DNA of 64,000 nt from Paraburkholderia solitsugae. Its GTDB lineage: Bacteria > Pseudomonadota > Gammaproteobacteria > Burkholderiales > Burkholderiaceae. Location of the stretch: contig NZ_WOEY01000101.1 of NCBI RefSeq assembly GCF_013177695.1, positions 1 to 64,000 on the forward strand, written 5' to 3'. Positions 42,769 through 50,710 of this stretch are shown here, piece after piece. The position numbers and the translations under genes are program-made. The stretch's first letter is position 1. The number at the start of each line of letters is the position of its first letter. Below the pieces are notes generated by a model. The model had not been told where the DNA came from and did no database searches. It was given only the letters and a program-made list of their open reading frames with translations.

Positions 42769-43881
42769 TCAGGCCGCAACCGGCACGGCAAGACAGGCAT
42801 GGAAGCGGTCGGTCAGCGCGGCGCGATCGAGATCGCGTCCGATGAATACAATGCGGCATGAGCGCGGTTCAGTGCCCCACACTTGCGCCGCGCGCAATTC
42901 GATGACGTTGTGCACGCCTTGCAGCACATAGCGGTGCGACTGGCCTTGCACGGCGAGAATGCCTTTCATGCGGAACAGGTTGGTGGCATCGGACTCGCGC
43001 ATTTCAGTGAGCCAGGCTTGCAGCGCATCGAGATCAATGTCCGCATCCACTTCGATCCCGACCGAGGACACGCTTTCGTCGTGCTGGTGGTCGGCGTGAT
43101 CTTCATCATGATGGGCGTGTTCATGATCGTGATGCGCTTCATGGTCGTCGTGGTGATGCGCTTCCTCATGCGAGTGCTTGTGCTCTTCTTCATGCAAGCC
43201 GTCAGCCTCCACGAGAATCTGCGAGAACTCATTCGCGCCGATACCGAGAATTTTGTCCAGGTCGATCTGTGCATAGCTCGATTCGACGATCTCCGCAGTG
43301 GCATTCAACCCGCGAATACGCTGTGTTAGTGAAGCGATATCTTCCGCCGTCACCAGGTCGACTTTATTGATCACGATACGGTCCGCGCAGACGATCTGAT
43401 CGACCGCCTGGTTGTCGCTGCCGTCGAGCACCAGATCGTCCAGGTGCGCGGCGATATGCTTCGCATCCACCATCGTGACGACCGCATCCAACGTCACCTG
43501 TTTCGCGATCGGATCGTCGAGGAAGAAAGTCTGTGCGACCGGATACGGATCGGCGAGCCCACTCGTTTCGACGATGATGTGATCGAGCCGGTCCGGCCTT
43601 TCCACCAGCATGCGCACGATCCGCACCAGGTCTTCGCGCACAGCACCGACGCAGCACACGCAGCCGTTGGTCATCTCGTAGATCTCTTCGGTCGATTCGA
43701 GCACGAGGCCACCGTCAATGCCGATTTCGCCGAACTCGTTCTCGATCACCGCGATCTTGCGGCCGTGCTTCTCGCGCAGGATGTAGTTGAGCAGCGTCGT
43801 TTTGCCGGCGCCGAGAAAACCGGTCAGCACCGTGACGGGGATTTTCTCGATTTCGTTGTGGGTGGTGTGAATGTGATTCAT
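42769..43881 (-). CDS. CobW/COG0523 GTPase with His-rich metal-binding insert
   Basis: 370-residue G3E GTPase. The P-loop is TGFLGAGKTTLLNYIL (about residues 20-35), the metal-binding CxCC motif is NGCVCCVGAVRED (about 71-83), and NKVDLV gives guanine specificity. Between the GTPase and CobW C-terminal domains (about 230-270) is a stretch with some 20 His plus many Asp/Glu, a metal store or sensor. COG0523 proteins deliver metals such as Zn to client enzymes. In this operon the clients could be the amidohydrolases or the deaminase, all metal-dependent. The start MNHIHTTHN is well placed. Confidence 0.9.
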   Translation of the reverse strand: MNHIHTTHNEIEKIPVTVLTGFLGAGKTTLLNYILREKHGRKIAVIENEFGEIGIDGGLVLESTEEIYEMTNGCVCCVGAVREDLVRIVRMLVERPDRLDHIIVETSGLADPYPVAQTFFLDDPIAKQVTLDAVVTMVDAKHIAAHLDDLVLDGSDNQAVDQIVCADRIVINKVDLVTAEDIASLTQRIRGLNATAEIVESSYAQIDLDKILGIGANEFSQILVEADGLHEEEHKHSHEEAHHHDDHEAHHDHEHAHHDEDHADHQHDESVSSVGIEVDADIDLDALQAWLTEMRESDATNLFRMKGILAVQGQSHRYVLQGVHNVIELRAAQVWGTEPRSCRIVFIGRDLDRAALTDRFHACLAVPVAA

Positions 43882-43930
43882 GGCTCGTCTCCGTTTCTTC
43901 GTTCGTACTGCGGTTCGTGCGGTTCGGCTA

Positions 43931-44545
43931 TCAGGCGGTATGCGGTGCTTGTGACGTTTCTTGTGATGCGGTTTCTACTTCAGCCTCTCGCCAGCGTTTG
44001 ACGGTGCCCGCTTCCAGGCCGAACAGATCGAGCACGCGGCCAAGCGTGTGGTCGATCATCCGGTCGAGCGAAACAGGGCGCGCGTAAAACGCCGGGACAG
44101 GTGGGGCGACGATCGCGCCCATTTCAGTGACGGCGATCATGTTGCGCAGATGCGCCAGCGTGTAAGGGGTTTCACGCGCCAGCAGCACTAACGGGCGGCG
44201 CTCTTTTAACGTGACATCGGCGGCGCGCGAGATCAGGTTTGACGACATCCCGCTGGCAATTTCGGCAAGTGTCTTCATCGAACAGGGCGCGACGATCATG
44301 CCCAGCGAGCGGAACGAACCGCTGGAAATGGCCGCTGCCATGTCGTCGCAACGGTAGGTGAAGCTGGCGAGGGCGCTGACGTCGGCGAACTTGTAGTCGG
44401 TTTCGTGCGTCATCGTCAGCAGAGCGCTGCGCGAGACGGTCAAATGCGTCTCGATGTCGAGTTCACGCAGCAGTTGCAGCAGGCGCACGCCGTACGTGAA
44501 ACCGGACGCGCCGCTGATGCCGACTACCAGTCGCCGTGGGGTCAT
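43931..44545 (-). CDS. Flavin prenyltransferase, UbiX family
   Basis: 204-residue enzyme making prenylated FMN from FMN and dimethylallyl phosphate, the cofactor of UbiD decarboxylases. Conserved parts: LVVGISGASGFTYGVRLLQLL (flavin binding), SSGSFRSLGMIVAPCSMKTLAEIASG and RRPLVLLARETPYTLAHLRNM. It overlaps the UbiD gene by four bases (ATGA), so the pair is translationally coupled. In a catabolic operon it is probably a dedicated copy rather than the ubiquinone-pathway enzyme. Confidence 0.92.
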   Translation of the reverse strand: MTPRRLVVGISGASGFTYGVRLLQLLRELDIETHLTVSRSALLTMTHETDYKFADVSALASFTYRCDDMAAAISSGSFRSLGMIVAPCSMKTLAEIASGMSSNLISRAADVTLKERRPLVLLARETPYTLAHLRNMIAVTEMGAIVAPPVPAFYARPVSLDRMIDHTLGRVLDLFGLEAGTVKRWREAEVETASQETSQAPHTA

Positions 44546-45939
44546 TGCTGGGCTCCGATGGCGGCGCGGTTCAGAATCTCAAGCGCTTGTTGCGCAGCGC
44601 GCTCGCTGATCTTCGCGCGAATGCCGTCGAAATGGGAACCGCGTGTTGCGTCGATACCCATACGCGACGTCGTGCCCGCCGCAGACGATGACGGATCGAG
44701 TGGGCTACCCGGCAACCCATCGACAATGAACACGTCCTGGTGGGGCTGAAAATGCGTGGCGATGGCCCACAGCACTTGCGAATCGTTGGTGATGTCGATA
44801 TCGCTATCCACCGCCACCACGTTCTTCAGATACGGGTCCCAGCCGAGCAATGCGAGCATGATTTGGCGCGCTTCACCGTCGCGTGTCTGGTTCAGCGCGA
44901 CGTAGCAGTGGAAATGCGTGCCCGAGTTCGGATAGTGCAGCGCGGTGACGGAAGGAAAGCGCGCCTTCAGTTTCTCGCTCATTTCCGCTTCGCGTGGCAA
45001 GCGAGCGAGTGTCAGATGCTCGGCATATGGGCCGCCGACGACATCGACGAGCCATGCATCGTTACGCTGCATCATCGTGTCGACGCGCAGCACGTTATTG
45101 GTGGAGCGGTCCGATGAATAGCCGGTGAATTCGCCGAACGGGCCTTCTTCTGCATGAGCGTCCGGATCGATCGTGCCTTCAAGGACAAACTCAGCGGAAG
45201 CGGGAACGCCAATGCCGTAACGCGGCGTACGCACCAGTTCCAGCGGTGCACCAAACAAACCGCCAGCAATTGCGCGCTCATCGGTACCGAAGGGCACGCG
45301 CGCCGCGGCGGCCAGCATGAACAGCGGATGTGCGCCGATCACCATCGCGACTTTCAGCGTGTCGCCGCGTGCTTGAGCGGTTTGCAGCATGCGCCAGAGG
45401 TGGCCGCGTGAATGCAGGCTGGTGGCGAGCGCGTTGCGGGCGTGCCGCATTGAACGGTGATAGCTGAGATTGGCGACGCCCGTCACTGGGTCTTCGGCAA
45501 TGATCACCGCGTTGGTGATGTACGGGCCACGATCGGTATCGAAGTGGCGGATCATCGGCAGTTGCGCGAGATCGACGGCTTCGCCTTCGATAACCTGGTC
45601 GAGAACGGGGCCGGTCGGAACGTAAACAGGTGCGACAGGCGCGTTCACGCGGTGTTGGTAAGCGTCGAACAGGCCTGACGCATCGACGTCGAACAAACGC
45701 CCAATGCGGGTACGTGAAGCAAAGAAATTGGTGACCAGCGGTGTCGCAATGCCGTCGACCTTTTCGCAGATCAGCATGTCATGCCGTCCGCGCGCGGCCA
45801 ATTCGGCCACGATAGCGGTGACGTCCTGATCCGCGGCAACGGGCTGTTTGATGGTCAATACATCGTCGGAATACTGCTCGCGATACGCCTGTGCGAAGCG
45901 ATGAAAATCCTGCGTGGCGCGGAAGAGGTTATCCGCCAT
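44542..45939 (-). CDS. UbiD family prFMN-dependent (de)carboxylase
   Basis: 465-residue UbiD-fold enzyme. Visible are DPVTGVANLSYHRSMRHARNALATS, the metal/prFMN-binding segment EEGPFGEFTGYSSD, and LLGWDPYLKNVVAVDSDIDITND near the C-terminus, where the conserved Asp/Glu residues of the E-R-E network belong. UbiD enzymes decarboxylate aromatic, heteroaromatic or alpha,beta-unsaturated acids without redox change; the substrate must be inferred from context. It is coupled to UbiX and follows two amidohydrolases of the ACMSD (decarboxylase) superfamily. Thus two unrelated decarboxylase types share one operon. Confidence 0.92.
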   Translation of the reverse strand: MADNLFRATQDFHRFAQAYREQYSDDVLTIKQPVAADQDVTAIVAELAARGRHDMLICEKVDGIATPLVTNFFASRTRIGRLFDVDASGLFDAYQHRVNAPVAPVYVPTGPVLDQVIEGEAVDLAQLPMIRHFDTDRGPYITNAVIIAEDPVTGVANLSYHRSMRHARNALATSLHSRGHLWRMLQTAQARGDTLKVAMVIGAHPLFMLAAAARVPFGTDERAIAGGLFGAPLELVRTPRYGIGVPASAEFVLEGTIDPDAHAEEGPFGEFTGYSSDRSTNNVLRVDTMMQRNDAWLVDVVGGPYAEHLTLARLPREAEMSEKLKARFPSVTALHYPNSGTHFHCYVALNQTRDGEARQIMLALLGWDPYLKNVVAVDSDIDITNDSQVLWAIATHFQPHQDVFIVDGLPGSPLDPSSSAAGTTSRMGIDATRGSHFDGIRAKISERAAQQALEILNRAAIGAQQ

Positions 45940-45984
45940 GGTGAACTCCGTCGAAAGCGATAACGAAAGCGGACTGTAGGGAGA

Positions 45985-46012
45985 GGCAGGTGCGGTATGA
46001 GTCGCACCTGCC
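45985..46012 (-). repeat. Intercistronic stem-loop
   Basis: Perfect 10-bp stem GGCAGGTGCG (45985-45994) with CGCACCTGCC (46003-46012), eight-base loop, between the second amidohydrolase and the UbiD gene. No T-run on the minus strand, so it is more likely an mRNA stability or processing element than a terminator. Confidence 0.6.
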
Positions 46013-46033
46013 CATCAGCAAGCGCTAAACGCG

Positions 46034-46960
46034 TTAAGCAGGCTGCGTTACGTCATTCACGTAGGTCGCCTTCAAACGCTTCTCCGCTTCGGCCAGATCT
46101 TTCGGCGGCTTGGTCGGCTCGATGCCGACCAGACGAGCGATGTTGTTGCCCATATAGTCTTCGAGACCGTCTTCATCCAGATCCATGCCTTGCGGCGCCG
46201 GACCGCACAGCATTTCGAGTTCGCGCAGCCACATACCCGGCTCGTTTGGCGGCGAATCGGTACCGAACACGATCTTGTTGCGCGGCAGTTCACGAGCGAA
46301 TTCGACGATGCGCGACTGATAGCACCAGCCCGATTCGCAGTACACGTTCGGTGTATCCATCGCCATCCAGAACGATTCGAACGAGTAGTTGCCGCCCGTC
46401 TGAATCCCGAAGTGACCAATGATGAAATTCACCATCGGAAATTCGCGGATGATCGGATAGAACTGCGTCGGAATCGTGTACGGTCCGTCGCCGGTGTGAA
46501 TCAGCACCACCACGCCGAGTTCGGCGCACTTCTTCATCGCCGGACGCAGCCAGTCGAGCGCGCGATCGGGACGATAGCCGTGCATGTTCGCGTGCAGCTT
46601 GAGCATCTTGAAGCCGTACTCCTTCACGTGGAATTCGAGTTCGGCTGCGCCGTTCTCCGGACCCCAACGCGGGTTGTACGTGAAGTTGCCGATAAAGCGA
46701 TCAGGGTACTTCTGCGTGAGCTCGGCGATATACGCCATGTAATCGCGAATGCCTTCACGGCCGCGGCGATTGCCGTCGCGATGGCCGGTGTTGCCCGGCG
46801 GCGGCTGAATGAAGCCCATGTCGATACGGCGCGGCTTGCCGTTGATGATGTACGGACCGTCCATCATCTTCAGCAGGCGTTCGCCGGTGAACGGCTCGCC
46901 GGTGTGGCGCCACGCTTCGTCGACGAGATTGGTCGGGTGCAGATGGGTATCGATGATCAT
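46034..46960 (-). CDS. Amidohydrolase family protein (ACMSD/gamma-resorcylate decarboxylase type), canonical copy
   Basis: 308-residue TIM-barrel metal enzyme. Its N-terminal MIIDTHLHPTNLV keeps the HxH metal motif (His6 and His8 by count); later ligands are His in VVLIHTGDGPYTIP and FIIGHFGIQTGG, and Asp in VFGTDSPPNEPG. Members of this superfamily are divalent-metal decarboxylases (ACMSD, gamma-resorcylate, 5-carboxyvanillate, isoorotate) or hydrolases. The start overlaps the stop of the paralogue upstream (TGATG). It is a close relative of that paralogue (very similar along the whole length) but keeps the full metal site, so it is the likely catalytic one. Confidence 0.88.
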   Translation of the reverse strand: MIIDTHLHPTNLVDEAWRHTGEPFTGERLLKMMDGPYIINGKPRRIDMGFIQPPPGNTGHRDGNRRGREGIRDYMAYIAELTQKYPDRFIGNFTYNPRWGPENGAAELEFHVKEYGFKMLKLHANMHGYRPDRALDWLRPAMKKCAELGVVVLIHTGDGPYTIPTQFYPIIREFPMVNFIIGHFGIQTGGNYSFESFWMAMDTPNVYCESGWCYQSRIVEFARELPRNKIVFGTDSPPNEPGMWLRELEMLCGPAPQGMDLDEDGLEDYMGNNIARLVGIEPTKPPKDLAEAEKRLKATYVNDVTQPA

Positions 46961-47925
46961 CAGCGGGCTCCTGCGTAGGCTGCTTGAGTTGCATTCGCGG
47001 CATGCTTCTGCGACACGCCAGCGTGTTGTTTCAGATAGGCTTGTGCTTCTTCGACGCTTTTCGGCCGCGCGGTGGGCTCGATGCCGATCATGCGGGCGAG
47101 GTTGTTGCCGAGGTAATCCTCGAGCGTGTCTTCGTCGAGATTCAGGCCTTGCGGCGGCTCATGGCACAACACTTCGAGCAAACGCAGCCACATGCCGGGC
47201 TCGTTCGGCGGTGTATCCGAGCCGTAGAGAATCTTGTGTGTCGGCAGCACCTTCGCGAATTCGACGATCCGCGATTGCAGGCACCAGCTCGATTCGCAAT
47301 ACACATTCGGCGTATCCAGTGCCATCTGATACGGCTCGAAGCAGTACACGCCACCTGTCTGCACACCGAAGTGCGCCATGATGAAATTCACCGATGGAAA
47401 TTCGCGGATCAACGGATACCACTCGCTCGGAATGCTGTAGGGACCATCGCCGGTGTGCAGTTTCACGAGCAGGCCGAGGTCCGCGCATTTACGCAATGCA
47501 GGACGCAGCCAGTCGAGCGCGCGGTCGGGACGGTACGCATGCATGTTGGCCTGCAACTGCACCATCTTGAAGCCGTGTTCCTTCGCATAGAACTCGATGG
47601 CTTCAGCGCCGTTCTCAGGACCGCAACGTGGGTTGTACACGAAGCAACCGATCAAACGGTCCGGGTACTTCTGCGTCATTTCGACGGTGTACGCCATGTA
47701 GTCGTCGATCGATTCGCGCCCCGAACGATTGCCGTCGGTCCACGTATAGATGGTGTTGCCTTGCGGCGGCTGAATGAATGCCTTGTCGATGCGGCGCGGT
47801 TTGCCGTTGATGATGTACGGACCGTCCATCGTTGCGATCAGACGCTCGCCGGTAAATGGCTCGCCGTCATGGCGCCAGGCGAGGTCGACCAGATTGGTCG
47901 GGTAACAGCTAGTGTCGATGATCAT
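46960..47925 (-). CDS. Amidohydrolase family paralogue lacking the HxH metal motif
   Basis: 321-residue homologue of the next gene, similar through its full length (shared DGPYIINGKPRRID, YRPDRALDWLRPA, SRIVEFA, PPNEPGMWLR). The N-terminal metal motif THLHP of the sister is TSCYP here, so both His ligands are lost, and the later LKLHANMH is LQANMH. The remaining His (LHTGDGPYSIP, MAHFGVQTGG) and Asp (GSDTPPNEP) are kept. It may use another metal arrangement, act as a structural partner of its sister, or have a new function; decay is unlikely because the rest is well conserved. ATG 47925 has AAGGAG nine bases upstream. First gene of the operon. Confidence 0.87.
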   Translation of the reverse strand: MIIDTSCYPTNLVDLAWRHDGEPFTGERLIATMDGPYIINGKPRRIDKAFIQPPQGNTIYTWTDGNRSGRESIDDYMAYTVEMTQKYPDRLIGCFVYNPRCGPENGAEAIEFYAKEHGFKMVQLQANMHAYRPDRALDWLRPALRKCADLGLLVKLHTGDGPYSIPSEWYPLIREFPSVNFIMAHFGVQTGGVYCFEPYQMALDTPNVYCESSWCLQSRIVEFAKVLPTHKILYGSDTPPNEPGMWLRLLEVLCHEPPQGLNLDEDTLEDYLGNNLARMIGIEPTARPKSVEEAQAYLKQHAGVSQKHAANATQAAYAGAR

Positions 47926-48167
47926 GTACTCGATCTCCTTGAGAGGAACTGGTGTATCCAGTTGCCGGATCGCGGGCAGGCGCATCGATGGAACGGAGCC
48001 CAGACGGACTTGCCCATGCGGCCCTTTGCAAGACGCAGTGTTTGTGCGCCTTCCCCTCGCCGGCATCGAGTGTCACACTGATGTGCACTGCTGCTTGCGA
48101 TGCAGTCTCACAAGATAAAAACGCTCTGTACAATATTTTTTAACCACGATCTTGATACGTTTGCGAT
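47926..48167. promoter_or_regulatory. Divergent promoter region of the catabolic operon and its LysR gene
   Basis: 242 bases between divergent genes. A small inverted repeat ACTGC (48087-48091), ten bases, GCAGT (48102-48106) is a possible LysR site. An AT-rich stretch TACAATATTTTTTAA (about 48127-48141) suits the LysR promoter. No experimentally known motif recognised. Confidence 0.45.
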
Positions 48168-49079
48168 ATGGACATCCGGTTGTTGCGTTACTTCGCGGTA
48201 CTTGCCGACGAACTGCATTTCGGCCGGGCAGCCGCACGGCTGCACATTTCGCAGCCGCCGCTGAGCCAGCAAATTCGCATCCTCGAAGAGGAGATGGGCA
48301 CCGCGTTGTTCATGCGCTCGCAACACCGTGTCGAACTCACCGATGCAGGGAAAACACTTAAGGAGCAGGTACCGTTGATCTTCGCGCAGTTCGAACGCGC
48401 GATCGATCTGACGCGTTGCGCGGGACGTGGCGAAGTGGGAAGTCTCGAGATCGGCATCATTAGCTCAGCGATGGTCGAACCGATTCCGCGCGCGCTACGG
48501 GTATTTGCGGAGAAGCATCCGCAGGTACAGTGGACGCTGCATGAAATGACACCCGCTGCGCAGATTCTCGCGCTCAAGGAGCGGCGCCTGGATGTGTGCT
48601 TCTTCCGGGTGTCGCATGAGGACCCGGAGATTCGTAGTGAAGTGGTGATGCGGGAATCGGCGGTGGTGGCGCTCCCGTTAGGGCATCGGCTTGCCGCGCG
48701 TGGGGAGATCGCGTTGCGTGAGTTGGAGACGGAGCGCTTTGTATCGTTCGGTTTGCAGCAGTCGCAGCTTGCGCGCTTTCTGCAGAACTGTTGCGTCGAG
48801 GCAGGGTTTACGCCGCAGATCGAGCAGGAGGTGGTCGAGGTGCATACGCTGCTGTGTCTCGTGCGTGAAGGCTTAGGCGTGGCGTTGCTGCCTTCGTCGG
48901 CGCGGCAATTGACGACCGGTGGCGTTGCGTTCGTGCCGCTGGTTGCTCCGTGTCCTGAGGTGTCGTTGCACGCACGCTATCGCGCTGAGGATCCGTCGCC
49001 GGTGCTTTCGCTTTTTCTCGACACCGTGCGCGAGGTGGCTGCTAGCGTGAGTGTGGACGCGAAGGGTGGCGAGAGGTAA
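48168..49079 (+). CDS. LysR family regulator, probable activator of the catabolic operon
   Basis: 303-residue LTTR beginning MDIRLLRYFAVLADELHFGRAAARLHISQPPLSQQIRILEEEMG, of the BenM/CatM-like subgroup that senses aromatic acids or their ring-cleavage products. The effector domain shows LEIGIISSAMVEPIPRALR and GVALLPSSARQL. It is divergent from the eight-gene minus-strand operon, the classical layout for a LysR and its target. This supports an aromatic or heterocyclic acid as inducer. Confidence 0.92.
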   Translation: MDIRLLRYFAVLADELHFGRAAARLHISQPPLSQQIRILEEEMGTALFMRSQHRVELTDAGKTLKEQVPLIFAQFERAIDLTRCAGRGEVGSLEIGIISSAMVEPIPRALRVFAEKHPQVQWTLHEMTPAAQILALKERRLDVCFFRVSHEDPEIRSEVVMRESAVVALPLGHRLAARGEIALRELETERFVSFGLQQSQLARFLQNCCVEAGFTPQIEQEVVEVHTLLCLVREGLGVALLPSSARQLTTGGVAFVPLVAPCPEVSLHARYRAEDPSPVLSLFLDTVREVAASVSVDAKGGER

Positions 49080-49149
49080 CGCCAGCGCGCTGCCCGTTTG
49101 CGCGACGCGAGATAGTGCGCATGAGTGCGAAGGGCGCCGAGCGCTCACG

Positions 49150-50046
49150 CTAACGGGGGCTGCCCGCCTGCGCGACTAACTCGCGAATCACCTCGATCAA
49201 CGGCGCAACGCGTGCCGCCTTCTCCCGAGGCCACACTGCATACAAGTTGTAATGCGTCGGAATTTCCACTTGGGTGAGTTCGACCAACCGCCCCTCGCGT
49301 TGCGCGTCCGCCGCGAGCAGGCCGCGCGCCAAACCGGCACCCACGCCTGCGCTTGCGGCTGCAATTAGCCCGGCGGCATTATCGAATACGGCGACGGCAT
49401 CCGGTTCGACCGCGGGCATGCCTGCCGCGGTGAGCCATGGAATCCACGAGCGTTTCGTATAGCCGAGCAACGGTAAATCGAGCACCTGTTCAGGCGTGAG
49501 CGGCAGGCTCAGCCCGCGCGCCTCAAGAAGCGCGGGCGAACCCACGGCAGTCAATCGGTCCCCGCAGATCAGCGCGTTCTCGAAGCCTTCCCATTCTCCA
49601 TACCCATACCGCAACGCAATATCCACGCGCTCGAACGCGCTGCGCTCATAGCGCGGTGTGGACAGTACCGTCAACGATGTGCCGGCTAACGCACCGAGCA
49701 ACGCAGGCAAGCGCGCCACCAGCCAGCTCTGCGCGAGCTCGGGATCGACGTCGAGCGTGATCGACTGCTTGACCGTGCGCTCTTTCACCGACGACAACGC
49801 GCGATCGATCTGCTCGAAGCCATCCGCCAGCTGATTCGCAAACAGCACGCCGGCATCGGTCAGCACGACGCGGCCGCTTTCGCGCACGAACAACGGCTGC
49901 CCGACGAACTCTTCGAGCGTGCGGATCTGCTGGCTGATCGCGCTATGCGTAAGCGACAGCTGGCGTGCCGCGCTCGAAAAGCTGCCGACGCGTGCCGCTT
50001 GCAGAAAGGCCTGCATCGACTGGATGGAAGGGTAGCGCTTCAACAT
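49150..50046 (-). CDS. LysR family regulator (GcvA-like), divergent from the molybdenum hydroxylase
   Basis: 298-residue LTTR with helix-turn-helix QAFLQAARVGSFSSAARQLSLTHSAISQQIRTLEEFVG and an effector domain of the GcvA/AmpR-like group (LTPEQVLDLPLLGYTKRSWIPWL). It converges with the other LysR gene and is divergent from the isoquinoline-oxidoreductase-type operon with 136 bases between starts, so that operon is its likely target. Ligand unknown. Confidence 0.91.
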   Translation of the reverse strand: MLKRYPSIQSMQAFLQAARVGSFSSAARQLSLTHSAISQQIRTLEEFVGQPLFVRESGRVVLTDAGVLFANQLADGFEQIDRALSSVKERTVKQSITLDVDPELAQSWLVARLPALLGALAGTSLTVLSTPRYERSAFERVDIALRYGYGEWEGFENALICGDRLTAVGSPALLEARGLSLPLTPEQVLDLPLLGYTKRSWIPWLTAAGMPAVEPDAVAVFDNAAGLIAAASAGVGAGLARGLLAADAQREGRLVELTQVEIPTHYNLYAVWPREKAARVAPLIEVIRELVAQAGSPR

Positions 50047-50182
50047 GGGTGTTAGCCGGACTTACGGGTGATGGAAGAAATCGTCGCTGGCGTTGTGCTT
50101 AACGGCTTCCAATAATGACCGCAAGCACGCGGACTCTTTGAATCACACGCCGCGCTGCACAACAACATTCAGGAGACAGCGC

Positions 50183-50710
50183 ATGATCGAGATCGTGGTC
50201 AACGACACGCGGCACTCGCTCGACAATGTACCGGAAGACATGCCCCTGTTGTGGGTGTTGCGCGACCGGCTCAAATTGACCGGTACGAAGTTCGGCTGCG
50301 GCGGCGGCTTTTGCGGCGCGTGTACGGTGCATCTGGAAGGCGAGGCCGTGCGCTCCTGTTTGTTGCCGATTGCAGCCGTGGCGGACAAGCACATCACGAC
50401 AATCGAAGGTTTGTCGAAAGACGGCACGCATCCGCTGCAACTCGCGTGGGTCGCCGAGGACGTGCCGCAGTGTGGCTACTGTCAGTCCGGTCAGTTGATG
50501 CAGGCAGCCTCGTTTCTGAAGGACAAACCGACGGTCAACGATGAAACCATCGCGACGGCCATGTCGGGCAACATCTGTCGCTGCGGCACCTATTCGCGCA
50601 TTCGCAAGGCGATCAAACGTGCCGCGTCCGGCGATCCCGCGCTTGCGGCGGTCAAGTGGGTCGAGCCGATGTGCGCTTCTGCCTGCACCTCCGCGAAAGA
50701 GGAGGCTTGA
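50183..50710 (+). CDS. Small [2Fe-2S] subunit of a xanthine-dehydrogenase-family hydroxylase (IorA-like)
   Basis: 175-residue protein with two [2Fe-2S] centres. The plant-ferredoxin-type Cys are 39, 44, 47 and 59 (KFGCGGGFCGACTVHL); the second set is Cys97, 100, 132 and 134 (PQCGYCQSGQL, GNICRCGTY). AGGAG precedes ATG 50183. It passes electrons from the molybdenum subunit encoded immediately downstream (start codon adjacent to this stop). The two-subunit form without an FAD subunit is that of isoquinoline 1-oxidoreductase, nicotinate hydroxylase and some aldehyde dehydrogenases. The C-terminal 25 residues carry two extra Cys (MCASACTS), unusual for the family. Confidence 0.92.
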   Translation: MIEIVVNDTRHSLDNVPEDMPLLWVLRDRLKLTGTKFGCGGGFCGACTVHLEGEAVRSCLLPIAAVADKHITTIEGLSKDGTHPLQLAWVAEDVPQCGYCQSGQLMQAASFLKDKPTVNDETIATAMSGNICRCGTYSRIRKAIKRAASGDPALAAVKWVEPMCASACTSAKEEA

